Positions 43,466 to 52,114 of a DNA stretch of 64,000 bases are shown here, one piece after another. The stretch is from Clostridiales bacterium (GTDB taxonomy: Bacteria; Bacillota; Clostridia; Christensenellales; CAG-138). Where the stretch lies: NCBI GenBank assembly GCA_012517905.1, contig JAAYUE010000069.1:124001-188000 (forward strand), given 5' to 3'. Position 1 is the stretch's first letter. Each line of letters starts with the position of its first letter. The notes beneath the pieces were generated by a model. It did no database searches and was not told where the DNA came from. It saw only the letters and a program-made list of their open reading frames with translations. The position numbers and the translations under genes were made by a program.

Positions 43466-44131
43466 ATGGTTCTGCTTAAACTGTTTCTCAGCTTCATCCA
43501 GATCGGGCTTTTCAGCATCGGCGGCGGGTATGCGGCGCTGCCGCTGATACAGAATCAGGTCGTCGAGCTGCACGGCTGGCTGACGCTTTCGGAGTTTGCG
43601 GACGTGATCAGCATCGCCGAAATGACGCCGGGGCCGATTGCGGTGAATTCCGCGACGTTTGTCGGCATCCAGATTGCGGGCATCCCGGGCGCGATTGTCG
43701 CGACAATCGGCTGCATTCTGCCGTCCTGCGTCATCGTGCTGCTGCTGGCGTACCTGTATCAGAAATATAAGACGATGACGGTGATGCAGGGCGCGCTGGC
43801 CGGCATCCGTCCGGCGGTCGTGTCCATGATCGCGTCCGCCGGGCTGACAATCCTGCTGCTGGCGTTGTTCGGCTCGAGCGCGGCGTCGCTGCAAAACGTC
43901 GATCTCAAAAATGCCGGTATCGTGCTCGCAGGGCTGGCCATGTCGTTTTGGCTGGACCCCAATCCCATTCTGATCATCGGCGGGGCGGGCGTCGTGGGAC
44001 TGTTTTTCTATGTGCAGGGCACGCTTTCCGGTCCGGCGCGCGCGATCGTGGACGCGGCGGCGGGGGCGCTGGTGCTGCTTAGCGTCGTGCTGCTGGCGAT
44101 TGCGGACCGGCGCAGAAGACGGGCGTCGTAA
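43466..44131 (+). CDS. chromate transporter, short-chain subunit 2
   Basis: 221-aa CHR-domain partner: FSIGGGYAALPLIQNQVV and ISIAEMTPGPIAVNSATFVGIQIAGIPGAI. It has an extra C-terminal helix (AAAGALVLLSVVLLAIADR). It is 14 nt after subunit 1 with GGGAG upstream, so the two are made together. Confidence 0.9.
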   Translation: MVLLKLFLSFIQIGLFSIGGGYAALPLIQNQVVELHGWLTLSEFADVISIAEMTPGPIAVNSATFVGIQIAGIPGAIVATIGCILPSCVIVLLLAYLYQKYKTMTVMQGALAGIRPAVVSMIASAGLTILLLALFGSSAASLQNVDLKNAGIVLAGLAMSFWLDPNPILIIGGAGVVGLFFYVQGTLSGPARAIVDAAAGALVLLSVVLLAIADRRRRRAS

Positions 44132-44176
44132 CATACGGCCAACCGCATGGGATTACGGCAAGAAAGGATCGGCGCA

Positions 44177-44761
44177 ATGCAGAGCGCAATTGAGCTCGCG
44201 GAGCAAATAGAAGCGATGGGCGCGTTTCGCGCGGCGGCAATCGAGGTCGATGCGATCCCCTTCGACACCGCGTTTCGCGACGCCTGCAGGCAAAATTCCT
44301 GCGGGTTCTATAACCGCTGCTGGACCTGCCCGCCGGACGCGGGGGAGATCGACGAGCTGATCGCGCGGGTGCGGGCCTATCGGTACGCGGTGGCGTTTCA
44401 AACCGTCTCTTCGCTGGAGGATTCCTACGACATGGAGGGGATGCACGCGGCCGCGGCGGCGCACAACCGCCTGACGCTGAAGATACAGGACCTGCTCAGT
44501 ACGCTCGCGCCCGAAAGCATGGTGCTCGGCGCGGGCGCCTGCGGCATCTGCAAGACCTGCACGAAGCCGGACGGGCTGCCCTGCCGCTTTCCCGACCGGG
44601 CGATCCTCTCGCTGGAAGCCTGCGGCATAGACGTTTCGGCGCTGGCTAAGCGCTGCGGTCTTCGGTATATCAACGGAAAAAACACCGTGACCTACTTTGG
44701 AATCGCGCTGTACGAAGCGCGCGGGCCATCCCGCGATCAGGATGGCGTTTCGGACGGGTGA
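44177..44761 (+). CDS. DUF2284 predicted metal-binding protein
   Basis: 194-aa cysteine-rich cytoplasmic protein: CRQNSCGFYNRCWTCPPDAG near the N-terminus and GACGICKTCTKPDGLPCRFPD in the middle, spaced as in DUF2284 proteins thought to bind an Fe-S cluster or metal. Biological role unknown. The start at 44177 has AAAGGA upstream; the track adds 10 residues. It lies 45 nt after the chromate transporter pair and may share its transcript. Confidence 0.85.
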   Translation: MQSAIELAEQIEAMGAFRAAAIEVDAIPFDTAFRDACRQNSCGFYNRCWTCPPDAGEIDELIARVRAYRYAVAFQTVSSLEDSYDMEGMHAAAAAHNRLTLKIQDLLSTLAPESMVLGAGACGICKTCTKPDGLPCRFPDRAILSLEACGIDVSALAKRCGLRYINGKNTVTYFGIALYEARGPSRDQDGVSDG

Positions 44762-44937
44762 ACGGCGCAGCGCGGCTTCGGGCAAAGCGAAAATACCAGC
44801 GAACGGAGTGAAACGACGGTTCCTGATCCGTATTCCGGCAAAACATTGCGCCGTTATGGGCGAGCGGGCGTGCCGATTTTTGTAAAAATACTGTTCGGCA
44901 GTGGTATTGCGTCCATAGATATGGTATTATGTTATGG

Positions 44938-44943
44938 TATAAT
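44938..44943 (+). promoter_or_regulatory. -10 box upstream of nrdR within a tandem repeat
   Basis: TATAAT at 44938-44943, embedded in two copies of ATGGTATWATG (44921-44931 and 44935-44945). No good -35. The repeat may be a binding site but is short. Confidence 0.4.
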
Positions 44944-44967
44944 GCACCATATAAGGAGCATACCGTC

Positions 44968-45426
44968 ATGAAATGCAGATATTGCGCCAGCATCGAAAGC
45001 AAAGTGATCGACTCGCGGCCGACGGAGGATGGAAGCGCCATCCGCCGCAGACGCGAGTGCATCAACTGCGGAAAACGGTTTACGACCTATGAGAAGATCG
45101 AGGAAATTCCGATCATGGTTGTAAAGAGGGACGGAAGGCGCGAGCAGTTTGACTCCGAAAAGATCCGCATGGGCATCCGAAAGGCCTGCGAAAAGCGCCC
45201 GGTTGCGGCGGATGTGCAGGACAAGCTGGTCGAGGACGTCAGCCGCGAGGTCTTCAACACGCTGGCCTCCGAGGTGACGACGCGGGATATCGGCGAGGTC
45301 GTCATGAAGAAGCTCAAGGACGTGGACGAGGTCGCCTATGTGCGCTTTGCGTCGGTCTATCGCGAGTTTAAGGACACGCAGACGTTCATGAAGGAGCTGC
45401 AGCGGCTGCTGGACGAGAAGAACTGA
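44968..45426 (+). CDS. nrdR: ribonucleotide reductase repressor NrdR
   Basis: 152-aa transcriptional repressor of ribonucleotide reductase genes. N-terminal zinc ribbon CRYC ... [21 protein letters not shown], then an ATP-cone domain ([17 protein letters not shown]) that senses ATP/dATP. Exact family length from the ATG at 44968, which has AAGGAG at 9 nt. No nrd target gene is in the window. A decayed copy of its 3' end lies just downstream. Confidence 0.95.
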   Translation: MKCRYCASIESKVIDSRPTEDGSAIRRRRECINCGKRFTTYEKIEEIPIMVVKRDGRREQFDSEKIRMGIRKACEKRPVAADVQDKLVEDVSREVFNTLASEVTTRDIGEVVMKKLKDVDEVAYVRFASVYREFKDTQTFMKELQRLLDEKN

Positions 45427-45432
45427 CCGTTC

Positions 45433-45470
45433 TTCTGAAGGAGTTGCGGCGGCTGCCGGACGAAGAGGAC
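45433..45470 (+). repeat. decayed partial duplication of the nrdR 3' end
   Basis: AAGGAGTTGCGGCGGCTGCC... aligns with the end of nrdR (45391-45423) at 27 of 33 positions, all differences being transitions. It starts 12 nt after the nrdR stop and would encode KELRRLPDEED against [11 protein letters not shown]. Confidence 0.6.
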
Positions 45471-45544
45471 CGATCTCGATATCCTTTCCCGTTCGCGCAA
45501 CACATGCGCGGACCGGCAGTTTTCATCATCCGCTCAGCGGAACC

Positions 45545-45567
45545 GGCGGCGGCGAGCCGCCTTTTTT
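45545..45567 (+). terminator. terminator of nrdR
   Basis: GGCGGC-ggcga-GCCGCC followed by six T, upstream of pgeF. Confidence 0.75.
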
Positions 45568-45588
45568 ATCGGGACACACGGAGACGAC

Positions 45589-46452
45589 ATGGCAAACGAC
45601 GGCACGGACACAACAGAATTTCTCATGCAATATGCGCGGCTTTCCCGCGGCGCGAAGTTTCGTTATGTCAACGGCGTCGGCCTCTATACGGCGCCGCAGC
45701 TGGCGCGCGCCGCAGGGTTTGACCACGGCTTTACCGCGCGGTCGGGCGGGGTGAGTATCGGGGGCTTTTCCTCGCTCAACCTGAGCTTTACGCGCCCGGA
45801 AAACCGCGATAACGTCATGGAAAACTATCGCATCTTCTGCCGGGCGGCGGAGATTCCGTTTGACGGCATGGTCATGGACAACTATGAGCACGGAACCACC
45901 GTGCGCAGGGTGGACCGCGCGGACGCGGGGAGAGGCTATCTGCGCGATCCGCTGCCGCTCTGTGACGGACTTGTGACCAACGATCCGGCGGTTACGCTCA
46001 TCACCGGCCACGCGGACTGCATGGCGTTTTTCGTCGTCGATCCCGTCCGCCGCTGCATCGGCCTTGCGCACGCGGGCTGGCGCGGCGCGCTCGGACGCAT
46101 CGGCGCGCGCGTCGTGGGGATGCTGACGGAGGAATTCGGCACGAACCCGGCGGACGTTCTGGCGGCCGTCGGCCCGTCGATCTGTCCGGATTGCTTCGAA
46201 GTCGGCCAAAACGTCGCCAAAGAGTTTGCGGACGCGTTTCCCGAAATCCCATGCGTGCTGGAGCGCGCGGGCGCAAGGCCGCACGTCGATCTCTGGATGG
46301 TTGCGTTTCGGCAGCTGCTCGAGGCTGGCGTCCTGGCGGAGCGCGTTTCGCTCTTCGACGTATGCACCATGGAGACGCCGCGCCTGTATTCGCACCGGCG
46401 TGACCATGGCAACACGGGCGGGATGGCGGCCTATCTGCGGATATTGCCGTAA
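45589..46452 (+). CDS. pgeF: peptidoglycan editing factor PgeF (YfiH/DUF152 laccase-like)
   Basis: 287-aa copper-oxidase-like protein that removes wrongly incorporated amino acids from UDP-MurNAc precursors (and has purine nucleoside phosphorylase activity in some species). Key residues: HGFTARSGGVS, TGHADCMAFFVVDP, IGLAHAGWRGALG (metal His/Cys set), and CTMETPRLYSHRRDHGNTGGMA at the C-terminus. GGAG lies 5 nt before the ATG. Bounded by terminators on both sides. Confidence 0.93.
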   Translation: MANDGTDTTEFLMQYARLSRGAKFRYVNGVGLYTAPQLARAAGFDHGFTARSGGVSIGGFSSLNLSFTRPENRDNVMENYRIFCRAAEIPFDGMVMDNYEHGTTVRRVDRADAGRGYLRDPLPLCDGLVTNDPAVTLITGHADCMAFFVVDPVRRCIGLAHAGWRGALGRIGARVVGMLTEEFGTNPADVLAAVGPSICPDCFEVGQNVAKEFADAFPEIPCVLERAGARPHVDLWMVAFRQLLEAGVLAERVSLFDVCTMETPRLYSHRRDHGNTGGMAAYLRILP

Positions 46453-46458
46453 ACGGCA

Positions 46459-46504
46459 AAGTCTGCAAAGACCCGTCAAACGCGACGGCTCGAAGGACTT
46501 TTTT
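46459..46504 (+). terminator. terminator after pgeF
   Basis: Nested stems AAGTC/GACTT and CCGTC/GACGG ending in a T-run of six. Confidence 0.55.
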
Positions 46505-46540
46505 CTCAATAGCATATGGGGGCGTGAAGTCGCCCGTCGA

Positions 46541-46569
46541 TTGACAATCTTTGCGGCCAAGAGTATAAT
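46541..46569 (+). promoter_or_regulatory. promoter of the PrsA-like gene
   Basis: Perfect consensus TTGACA (46541-46546), 17-bp spacer, TATAAT (46564-46569): a strong sigma-A promoter. Confidence 0.9.
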
Positions 46570-46623
46570 TCATTCGTTTCAACACAAAATCAGGGTTGCT
46601 TTACCAATTGATAAGGGAGACAG

Positions 46624-47757
46624 ATGTTCATGAAACTCAACAAGACGATTGCGCTGGCGGTTGTGATGCTGCTGGCGGTGACCTCGCTGTTCGGCTGCCA
46701 GAGCAAGCCGGTGCTTGCCGCGACGGTCGGCGATCAGGAAGTCACCGTAACCCAGCTGAAAAGCTCGTACACGAACAGCCTGAGCTACGCCTCCGCATAT
46801 GGCTACGATACGTCCACCGACGAAGGCATCGAGGGCTTTCGCAACTATCTGCTTGACAACCTCATCTCGTCTGCGATGAAGGTCTATCAGGCGAAGCAGG
46901 CCGGCCTCACGCTGACCGACGAAGAGATGACCGCGGCGAAGGAAACGGCGCAGACGAACTATGACGACACCGTTCAGAACTTCGTCGACCAGGCGACCAG
47001 CGCGGGCGCGACCAATGTGGAAGCATATGCCAAGACGCTGTTTACCAAGGCGCTCGTGCAGAACAAGACCACGGTCAAGAAGCTCAAGGCGCAAATGCTC
47101 GACGACGCGATCAACCAGACGCTCGTGAGCAAGCACAAGGACGCGCTGCTCGAAGGCGTCGCCCTGACGGACGACGAGTTGCTCTCGAAGTACACCGAAG
47201 AGCTCGCTTCCCAGAAAGCGCTCTTCGACGCGACGCCGTCGCAGTATTTCACCTATGACACCTATGCGCAGTATGGCTACAACGCGCCGCCGGTCTATGT
47301 GCCGGACGGATTCTTCCGCGTGCGCCAGATTCTCGTGGCCGATGAGGAGACCGCGCTTCTGGTCAAGCAGAAACTCGACGCGGGAGAGGACTTTGAAGCG
47401 CTTTTGACGGAATACAACACCGATCCGGGCATGCAGGGCGACACCTATGCGGACGGCTATCTCGTCGGCGAAGGCGCGAGCTTTGTCGAGTCCTTCCTGA
47501 CCGCCGCGCTTGCGCTGACGGAGAACGGTCAGGTCTCCAACCCCGTGCAGTCCGATTACGGCTGGCACATCATCAAGCGCGTCTCCACCGAGCCTGCGCA
47601 CGAAATCGCCTATGAGGACGTCAAGGCGGCGTTCGACACCTACGAGCAGGCGATGTACCAGTCGCAGTATTATTCGGACATCGTGAGCGCCTGGATCGCG
47701 GACGAGACGCTGGTGACACGCTATCCGGACAACTATGCGTCCGTCGGCAAATCCTGA
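46624..47757 (+). CDS. PrsA/SurA-like peptidyl-prolyl isomerase lipoprotein
   Basis: 377-aa extracytoplasmic foldase. Lipoprotein signal peptide with lipobox LFGC (Cys about residue 23 from the first ATG), a SurA_N-type helical domain with a DNLISSAMKVYQAK segment, then a parvulin rotamase domain (FRVRQILVADEETALLVKQKL, DAGEDFEALLTEYN, GWHIIKRV). It assists folding of secreted proteins at the membrane surface. Two starts are possible: 46624 (GGGAG only 4 nt away) and 46630 (10 nt). Driven by a consensus promoter, so probably abundant. Confidence 0.88.
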   Translation: MFMKLNKTIALAVVMLLAVTSLFGCQSKPVLAATVGDQEVTVTQLKSSYTNSLSYASAYGYDTSTDEGIEGFRNYLLDNLISSAMKVYQAKQAGLTLTDEEMTAAKETAQTNYDDTVQNFVDQATSAGATNVEAYAKTLFTKALVQNKTTVKKLKAQMLDDAINQTLVSKHKDALLEGVALTDDELLSKYTEELASQKALFDATPSQYFTYDTYAQYGYNAPPVYVPDGFFRVRQILVADEETALLVKQKLDAGEDFEALLTEYNTDPGMQGDTYADGYLVGEGASFVESFLTAALALTENGQVSNPVQSDYGWHIIKRVSTEPAHEIAYEDVKAAFDTYEQAMYQSQYYSDIVSAWIADETLVTRYPDNYASVGKS

Positions 47758-47772
47758 TAAGGGAGTGATAGC

Positions 47773-47862
47773 ATGAGCAAGGGGCTGAGAATCTTCAGTC
47801 TGGTCGTCGCGATCATGATGATTCTGGGGACCGTGGCGTCCATCATCTTTGCCCTGGCATAA
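47773..47862 (+). CDS. 29-aa single-helix membrane peptide
   Basis: MSKGLRIFSLVVAIMMILGT plus nine hydrophobic residues: a basic N-tail and one transmembrane helix, too short for the ORF track. AGGGAGTG is 7 nt before the ATG. It is 15 nt after the PrsA-like gene and before a strong terminator, so it is the second gene of that operon. The architecture recalls small DUF4044-type proteins; function unknown. Confidence 0.65.
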   Translation: MSKGLRIFSLVVAIMMILGTVASIIFALA

Positions 47863-47908
47863 ACACAGGGATTGCCTTCCATATTGTTGACAACAGGAAC
47901 TTCTCAGG

Positions 47909-47938
47909 GCGGAGCCGGTCGACCGGCTCCGCTTTTTT
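47909..47938 (+). terminator. terminator after the PrsA-like operon
   Basis: GCGGAGCCGG-tcga-CCGGCTCCGC followed by six T. The 243-bp gap to the amt-kinase gene holds this and the next promoter. Confidence 0.92.
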
Positions 47939-47988
47939 GCCGCCGCTGAGGGTAAATTGGCCGGCGACGTGATTTTGCGGCGCGGCGA

Positions 47989-48017
47989 TTGATGATTTTC
48001 GAGCAAATTGGTATGAT
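47989..48017 (+). promoter_or_regulatory. promoter of the Amt-kinase operon
   Basis: TTGATG (47989-47994), 17-bp spacer, TATGAT (48012-48017), giving a leader of about 80 nt. Confidence 0.55.
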
Positions 48018-48105
48018 GAACTGCACGCCGGATGGCGGGCGGACACAAACGATGCGAACAGCCGGATTTGAAACCGGATAATGCGGACGGGAAAGCGGGC
48101 AAGCC

Positions 48106-50022
48106 ATGAACGGAATCGACCATCTCTGGATCGTCATCTGCGCATGCTTTGTATTCTTCATGCAGGCGGGGTTCATCTGTTATGAAGTCGGCTTTGTGCG
48201 CCCGAAAAACGTCGTCAGCGTCGCAATTGAAAACATCATTGCGTTTGTCATCGCCACGCTGGCGTACTGTCTCGTCGGGTTTGCGTTTATGTTCGGCGAG
48301 ACGAAGGGCGGGCTGATCGGAACCGGCAACTGGTTTTTGCAGAATTTAACGAGCGACTACGACAACATCTTCGTGCTCTATGAGCTCATGTTTGCCGGAA
48401 CCGCCGTCACCATCTTTGCGGGCAGCATGTCCGAGCGGACGAAGCTCAAGGCGCTTCTGATCGCGGCGGTGGTGACCGGCGCGGTCATCTACCCGATCTT
48501 CGGGCACTGGGTCTGGGGCGGAAACGACATCCGGCAAGGCACTCTGTTGAGCAACCTTGGATTCATGGATTACGCCGGCGCAACCGTGGTGCACTCCACC
48601 GCGGGATGGGTCGCGCTGGCGGGCACCATCGTCCTTGGGGCGCGGAAAGGGCGCTGGGATGAAACCGGAAAACCAAGACGGCTGGGACGCTCCAATATCC
48701 CGTTTGCCGCGCTCGGCACGTTCATCCTCTGGTTCAGCTGGTTTGGCTTCAACGGCGGAAACCTGCTGAAGTTTGACGACAGGGTCGGCCTGATCCTGCT
48801 CAACACCAACATCGCCGCATCCGCCAGCGTCGTCGGCGCGGTGCTGGTCACCCGGCTGACCGCGCGGGACCAGAGCTTTATGGAGGCGGTGTTCAACGGC
48901 GCGCTGGGCGGGCTGGTTGCCATCACCGCGAGTTCGGATATCCTCACGCTTTGGCAGGCGGCGCTCGTCGGCCTGATCGCGGGCGGCGTCGTGGTGCTGG
49001 GCAGTCTGCTGCTGCTCCGACTCAAAATCGACGACGCGGTGAACGCGATTCCGATCCACGGAATCGGCGGCGCGTGCGGAACGATCCTCTGCGCGGTGTT
49101 TGCCGCGCCGGACAAGCTCGTGCTGCCGACACGGCTGCAGCAGATTCTGGTGCAGCTGCTCGGCGTCGGCGCCAACTTCGTCTGGGCCTTCGGGCTCGGG
49201 CTTGTCATGTTTCTCGTGATCGACAGGACGATCGGGCTGCGCGTTTCGGACGAGGAGGAGGAAAAGGGCCTGAACGTCGTGGAGTTTTCCGATGTGGCGT
49301 CCTGGCTGGAACACCTGAAAGAGGAGCACTACGCGCAGCTGACGCAGGACCTCTACAGCACGATACAAAAGCAAAACGCCGATCTGCAGCGGCAGTCCGA
49401 TCTGCTCGTCGCGACGCAGGAGCGCGAGCGCAAGAAGATTGCGCGGGACCTGCACGACGGCGTGGGGCAGTCGCTCGTCGCGCTGAAAATCAACATTGGC
49501 CTGTTTCAGCGGATGTCCGAGGACGCGGCGGTGAAAGCACACGCGGGCAAGACCATCCGCATGGTGGACGAAACCATCGCCGAGATTCGGAATGTGATCG
49601 GCAATCTGGAGCCCGCGGCGCTGAAAAAAGACGGTCTTGCCGCGAGCGTGAAAAGCCTCTGCGAAAAACTGGAAAAGATCGGCCCGATTCAGTTTCACTG
49701 CGCCATCGCCGGCCGGATGCCGCACTGGAGTGAAACGGAGGAACTGAACATCTTCCGCATCGTGCAGGAGTGTCTGACCAATATCATCAAACATTCCGGC
49801 GCGACGGTGGCGGACGTCAATATGTTTCCGCTGAGCGACCGCCTCTTTCTGATCAGCGTGATCGACAACGGCAGCGGCTTTCCCATCCAGTCGGTCGATA
49901 ACGGCCTCGGGCTGTCTTCCATTCGGGAGCGCAGCGCCATGCTCAACGCGAAAATCGTGATCGACAGCGAGGAAGGACGCGGCACAAAAGTGATACTCGA
50001 GGTTCCCTATGAAAAAGATTAA
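48106..50022 (+). CDS. ammonium transporter-histidine kinase fusion (Amt sensor kinase)
   Basis: 638-aa fusion. Residues about 1-400 are a complete Amt domain with the residues used for transport in AmtB: Phe-gate regions ELMFAGT and WFGFNGG, Trp in HWVWGGND, Asp and first His of the pair in MDYAGATVVHSTAG, second His in PIHGIGGACGT. After RVSDEEEEKGL comes a coiled linker (about 405-440), then HisKA_3 with His450 in ARDLHDGVGQS, and a HATPase with RIVQECLTNIIKHSG, DNGSGF and GLGLSSIRERSAML. Such fusions (as Amt5 of anammox bacteria) sense ammonium. It overlaps the response regulator gene by 14 bp. The ribosome site is weak. Confidence 0.93.
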   Translation: MNGIDHLWIVICACFVFFMQAGFICYEVGFVRPKNVVSVAIENIIAFVIATLAYCLVGFAFMFGETKGGLIGTGNWFLQNLTSDYDNIFVLYELMFAGTAVTIFAGSMSERTKLKALLIAAVVTGAVIYPIFGHWVWGGNDIRQGTLLSNLGFMDYAGATVVHSTAGWVALAGTIVLGARKGRWDETGKPRRLGRSNIPFAALGTFILWFSWFGFNGGNLLKFDDRVGLILLNTNIAASASVVGAVLVTRLTARDQSFMEAVFNGALGGLVAITASSDILTLWQAALVGLIAGGVVVLGSLLLLRLKIDDAVNAIPIHGIGGACGTILCAVFAAPDKLVLPTRLQQILVQLLGVGANFVWAFGLGLVMFLVIDRTIGLRVSDEEEEKGLNVVEFSDVASWLEHLKEEHYAQLTQDLYSTIQKQNADLQRQSDLLVATQERERKKIARDLHDGVGQSLVALKINIGLFQRMSEDAAVKAHAGKTIRMVDETIAEIRNVIGNLEPAALKKDGLAASVKSLCEKLEKIGPIQFHCAIAGRMPHWSETEELNIFRIVQECLTNIIKHSGATVADVNMFPLSDRLFLISVIDNGSGFPIQSVDNGLGLSSIRERSAMLNAKIVIDSEEGRGTKVILEVPYEKD

Positions 50023-50659
50023 GGTGTTTCTGGCGGACGACCACAAAATTCTGCGCGAGTCGCTGGAGATATTGCTCTCGCAGAAAGAGAATATCGAGAT
50101 GGTCGGCGCAGCGGGCGACGGGCAGGAGGCCTACCGGAAGATCTGCGAGCTCAAGCCGGATATCGCCGTGCTGGATATCACCATGCCCGGCCTGAACGGG
50201 CTGGACCTGGCGGAAAAACTCAAAGCCGAACTGCCGGATGTGAAGGTCGTGATCCTCACGATGCACAAATCGGGCGAGTTTGTCAGCAAAGCGCTCGGCG
50301 CGGGCGTGCGCGGCTATGTGCTCAAGGACAACGCGCTGGAGGAGCTGATCGAGTGCATCGAGTTGGTCTCCGAGCGCAAGATCTATCTTTCGCAGGACAT
50401 CACGGATATCGTTGTGAGCGGATTTATCAGCCACAGCCGGGAAAATCCGGAGACGATCGAAAGCGCCGTCTCTTCGCGGGAAAAGGAGATCCTCCAGCTG
50501 CTGGCGGAGGGAAAATCCAACAAGGAGATATCGGATCTATTGAACCTGAGCGCGAAAACAGTCGAGACGCACCGCGCGAACATCATGCGAAAACTCGGGT
50601 TTCACAACATCACCGACCTTGTGCTCTACGCCGTGCGCAACCACATCATAGAACCGTAG
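50009..50659 (+). CDS. NarL/LuxR-family response regulator
   Basis: 216-aa regulator: receiver domain with phospho-acceptor Asp56 in AVLDITMPGLNG and Lys in YVLKDNALEEL, then a LuxR-type helix-turn-helix (SREKEILQLLAEGKSNKEISDLLNLSAKTVETHRANIMRKL). HisKA_3 kinases pair with exactly this class, and it overlaps the kinase gene, so the two form one signalling pair. The amtB gene immediately downstream, preceded by a perfect inverted repeat, is the most likely target. Confidence 0.93.
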   Translation: MKKIKVFLADDHKILRESLEILLSQKENIEMVGAAGDGQEAYRKICELKPDIAVLDITMPGLNGLDLAEKLKAELPDVKVVILTMHKSGEFVSKALGAGVRGYVLKDNALEELIECIELVSERKIYLSQDITDIVVSGFISHSRENPETIESAVSSREKEILQLLAEGKSNKEISDLLNLSAKTVETHRANIMRKLGFHNITDLVLYAVRNHIIEP

Positions 50660-50671
50660 GTACAGCATAAA

Positions 50672-50719
50672 TACGGTAACTTTACAGGAAATACACCGCA
50701 AAAATCAGTTTTTACCGTA
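50672..50719. promoter_or_regulatory. long-spaced perfect inverted repeat upstream of amtB
   Basis: TACGGTAA (50672-50679) and TTACCGTA (50712-50719) are perfect inverted copies, 40 bp centre to centre, close to four helical turns. Placed between the response regulator gene and amtB; a candidate binding site for that regulator. Confidence 0.55.
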
Positions 50720-50785
50720 TATGGCGCTCTGTTGAAATTCGATAAAATGCCTGTATCACAATATGGGGTGGAGGCGTTTTTTACG

Positions 50786-51988
50786 ATGATCAATTCAGGG
50801 GATACTGCGTTTGTGCTGATTTGCGCGGCGATGGTGTGCTTTATGACACCGGGGCTCGCGTTTTTTTACGGCGGTCTGGTCCGCAAAAAGAACATGCTGA
50901 CGATCATGATGCAGAGCTTTGTCGCGATGGGCGTCGTGGCGCTCATCTGGTTTGTCTGCGGGTTCAGTCTCGCGTTTGGAACGGACGTCGGCGGCGTGAT
51001 CGGCAATTTTCGGTATGCGTTTCTCAACGGCGTCGGCATCGAGCCGAACGCCGCCTATGCGGGGACCATTCCGTTTGCGGCGTTCTTTCTGTTTCAGTTG
51101 ATGTTTGCGGTGATTACGCCGGCGCTGATCACGGGCGCGTTTGCGGACCGCATGAATTTCAAAAGCTATCTGATTTTTCTGACGCTCTGGTCGCTGCTGG
51201 TCTATGTGCCCTGCGCGCACTGGATCTGGGGCGGCGGGTTCTTGCAACAGATGGGGGTTGCGGACTTTGCCGGCGGCATCGCGATTCATACGAGCGCGGG
51301 CGTGGCGGCGCTGGTTTCGGTCCTCGTGATCGGAAAGCGCAACATCCCGTCGAGCGAAACGACGAAGCCCGCCAGCATCAAGTTCTTCGCGCTCGGCACG
51401 GCGATCCTCTGGTTCGGCTGGTTTGGATTTAACGGCGGAAGCGCGCTTGCGGCGGACGGCAAGGCGGCCATCGCGTTTGTCAACACCGCGCTGGCCGGCG
51501 GAGTCACGATGCTGACCTGGCTTGCGATCAGCTGGAGCCATACGAAGCATCCGAGCCTGACGGAGTCGCTGACCGGCGCGGTTGCGGGGTTTGTCGCCAT
51601 CACGCCCGCGGCGGGATATGTCTCGCCCGCGGCGGCGGTGCTCATCGGCCTCGCTGCGGCGTTTGTCTGCTACGGCGCGGTGCAGCTGCGCAAAAAGAAG
51701 GGGCTGGACGACGCGCTGGACGTGGTCGGCGTGCACGGCGTCGGCGGCATTCTGGGTTCGCTGATGGTCGGCGTATTCGCACAAAAGGCCATCGGCGGCG
51801 TGGACGGGCTCATCGCCGGAAATGCGCATCAGCTGCTCGTCCAGCTGATCGCGATTGCGATCGTTTCGGTCTATTCCTTTGCGCTGACGTTCCTGCTGCT
51901 CAAGGGCGTCAATCTGGTCTCGCGCGTTCGCGTTTCCGACGAGACGGAGCAAAAAGGGCTGGATACCCTCCTGCAGGAAGAGGCGTAA
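50786..51988 (+). CDS. amtB: ammonium transporter
   Basis: 400-aa Amt/Rh channel with 11 helices. It has the Phe gate (FQLMFAVITPALITGAFADRM, WFGFNGGS), Trp in HWIWGGG, DFAGGIAIHTSAGV with the first His, VGVHGVGGILGS with the second. It conducts ammonium under limitation. The track begins at a TTG 18 codons upstream; ATG 50786 fits the family and has GGTGGAGG at 11 nt. No glnK/PII gene follows, unusual for amtB; control may instead come from the Amt-kinase system upstream. Confidence 0.93.
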   Translation: MINSGDTAFVLICAAMVCFMTPGLAFFYGGLVRKKNMLTIMMQSFVAMGVVALIWFVCGFSLAFGTDVGGVIGNFRYAFLNGVGIEPNAAYAGTIPFAAFFLFQLMFAVITPALITGAFADRMNFKSYLIFLTLWSLLVYVPCAHWIWGGGFLQQMGVADFAGGIAIHTSAGVAALVSVLVIGKRNIPSSETTKPASIKFFALGTAILWFGWFGFNGGSALAADGKAAIAFVNTALAGGVTMLTWLAISWSHTKHPSLTESLTGAVAGFVAITPAAGYVSPAAAVLIGLAAAFVCYGAVQLRKKKGLDDALDVVGVHGVGGILGSLMVGVFAQKAIGGVDGLIAGNAHQLLVQLIAIAIVSVYSFALTFLLLKGVNLVSRVRVSDETEQKGLDTLLQEEA

Positions 51989-52045
51989 TGCCGGCGGAGT
52001 GTGCGCATAGCCTGAGTTTGTCTGGACTGTAAAATACTAACAATC

Positions 52046-52082
52046 AAAAAATCCCGCGGACAATCGCCCTGCGGGATTTTTT
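52046..52082. terminator. bidirectional terminator between amtB and ceo-like gene
   Basis: AAAAAATCCCGC / GCGGGATTTTTT with a 13-nt loop between convergent genes. Confidence 0.88.
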
Positions 52083-52114
52083 CATGCTGCATGCGCGGAA
52101 GTAAAACGGTCCGC

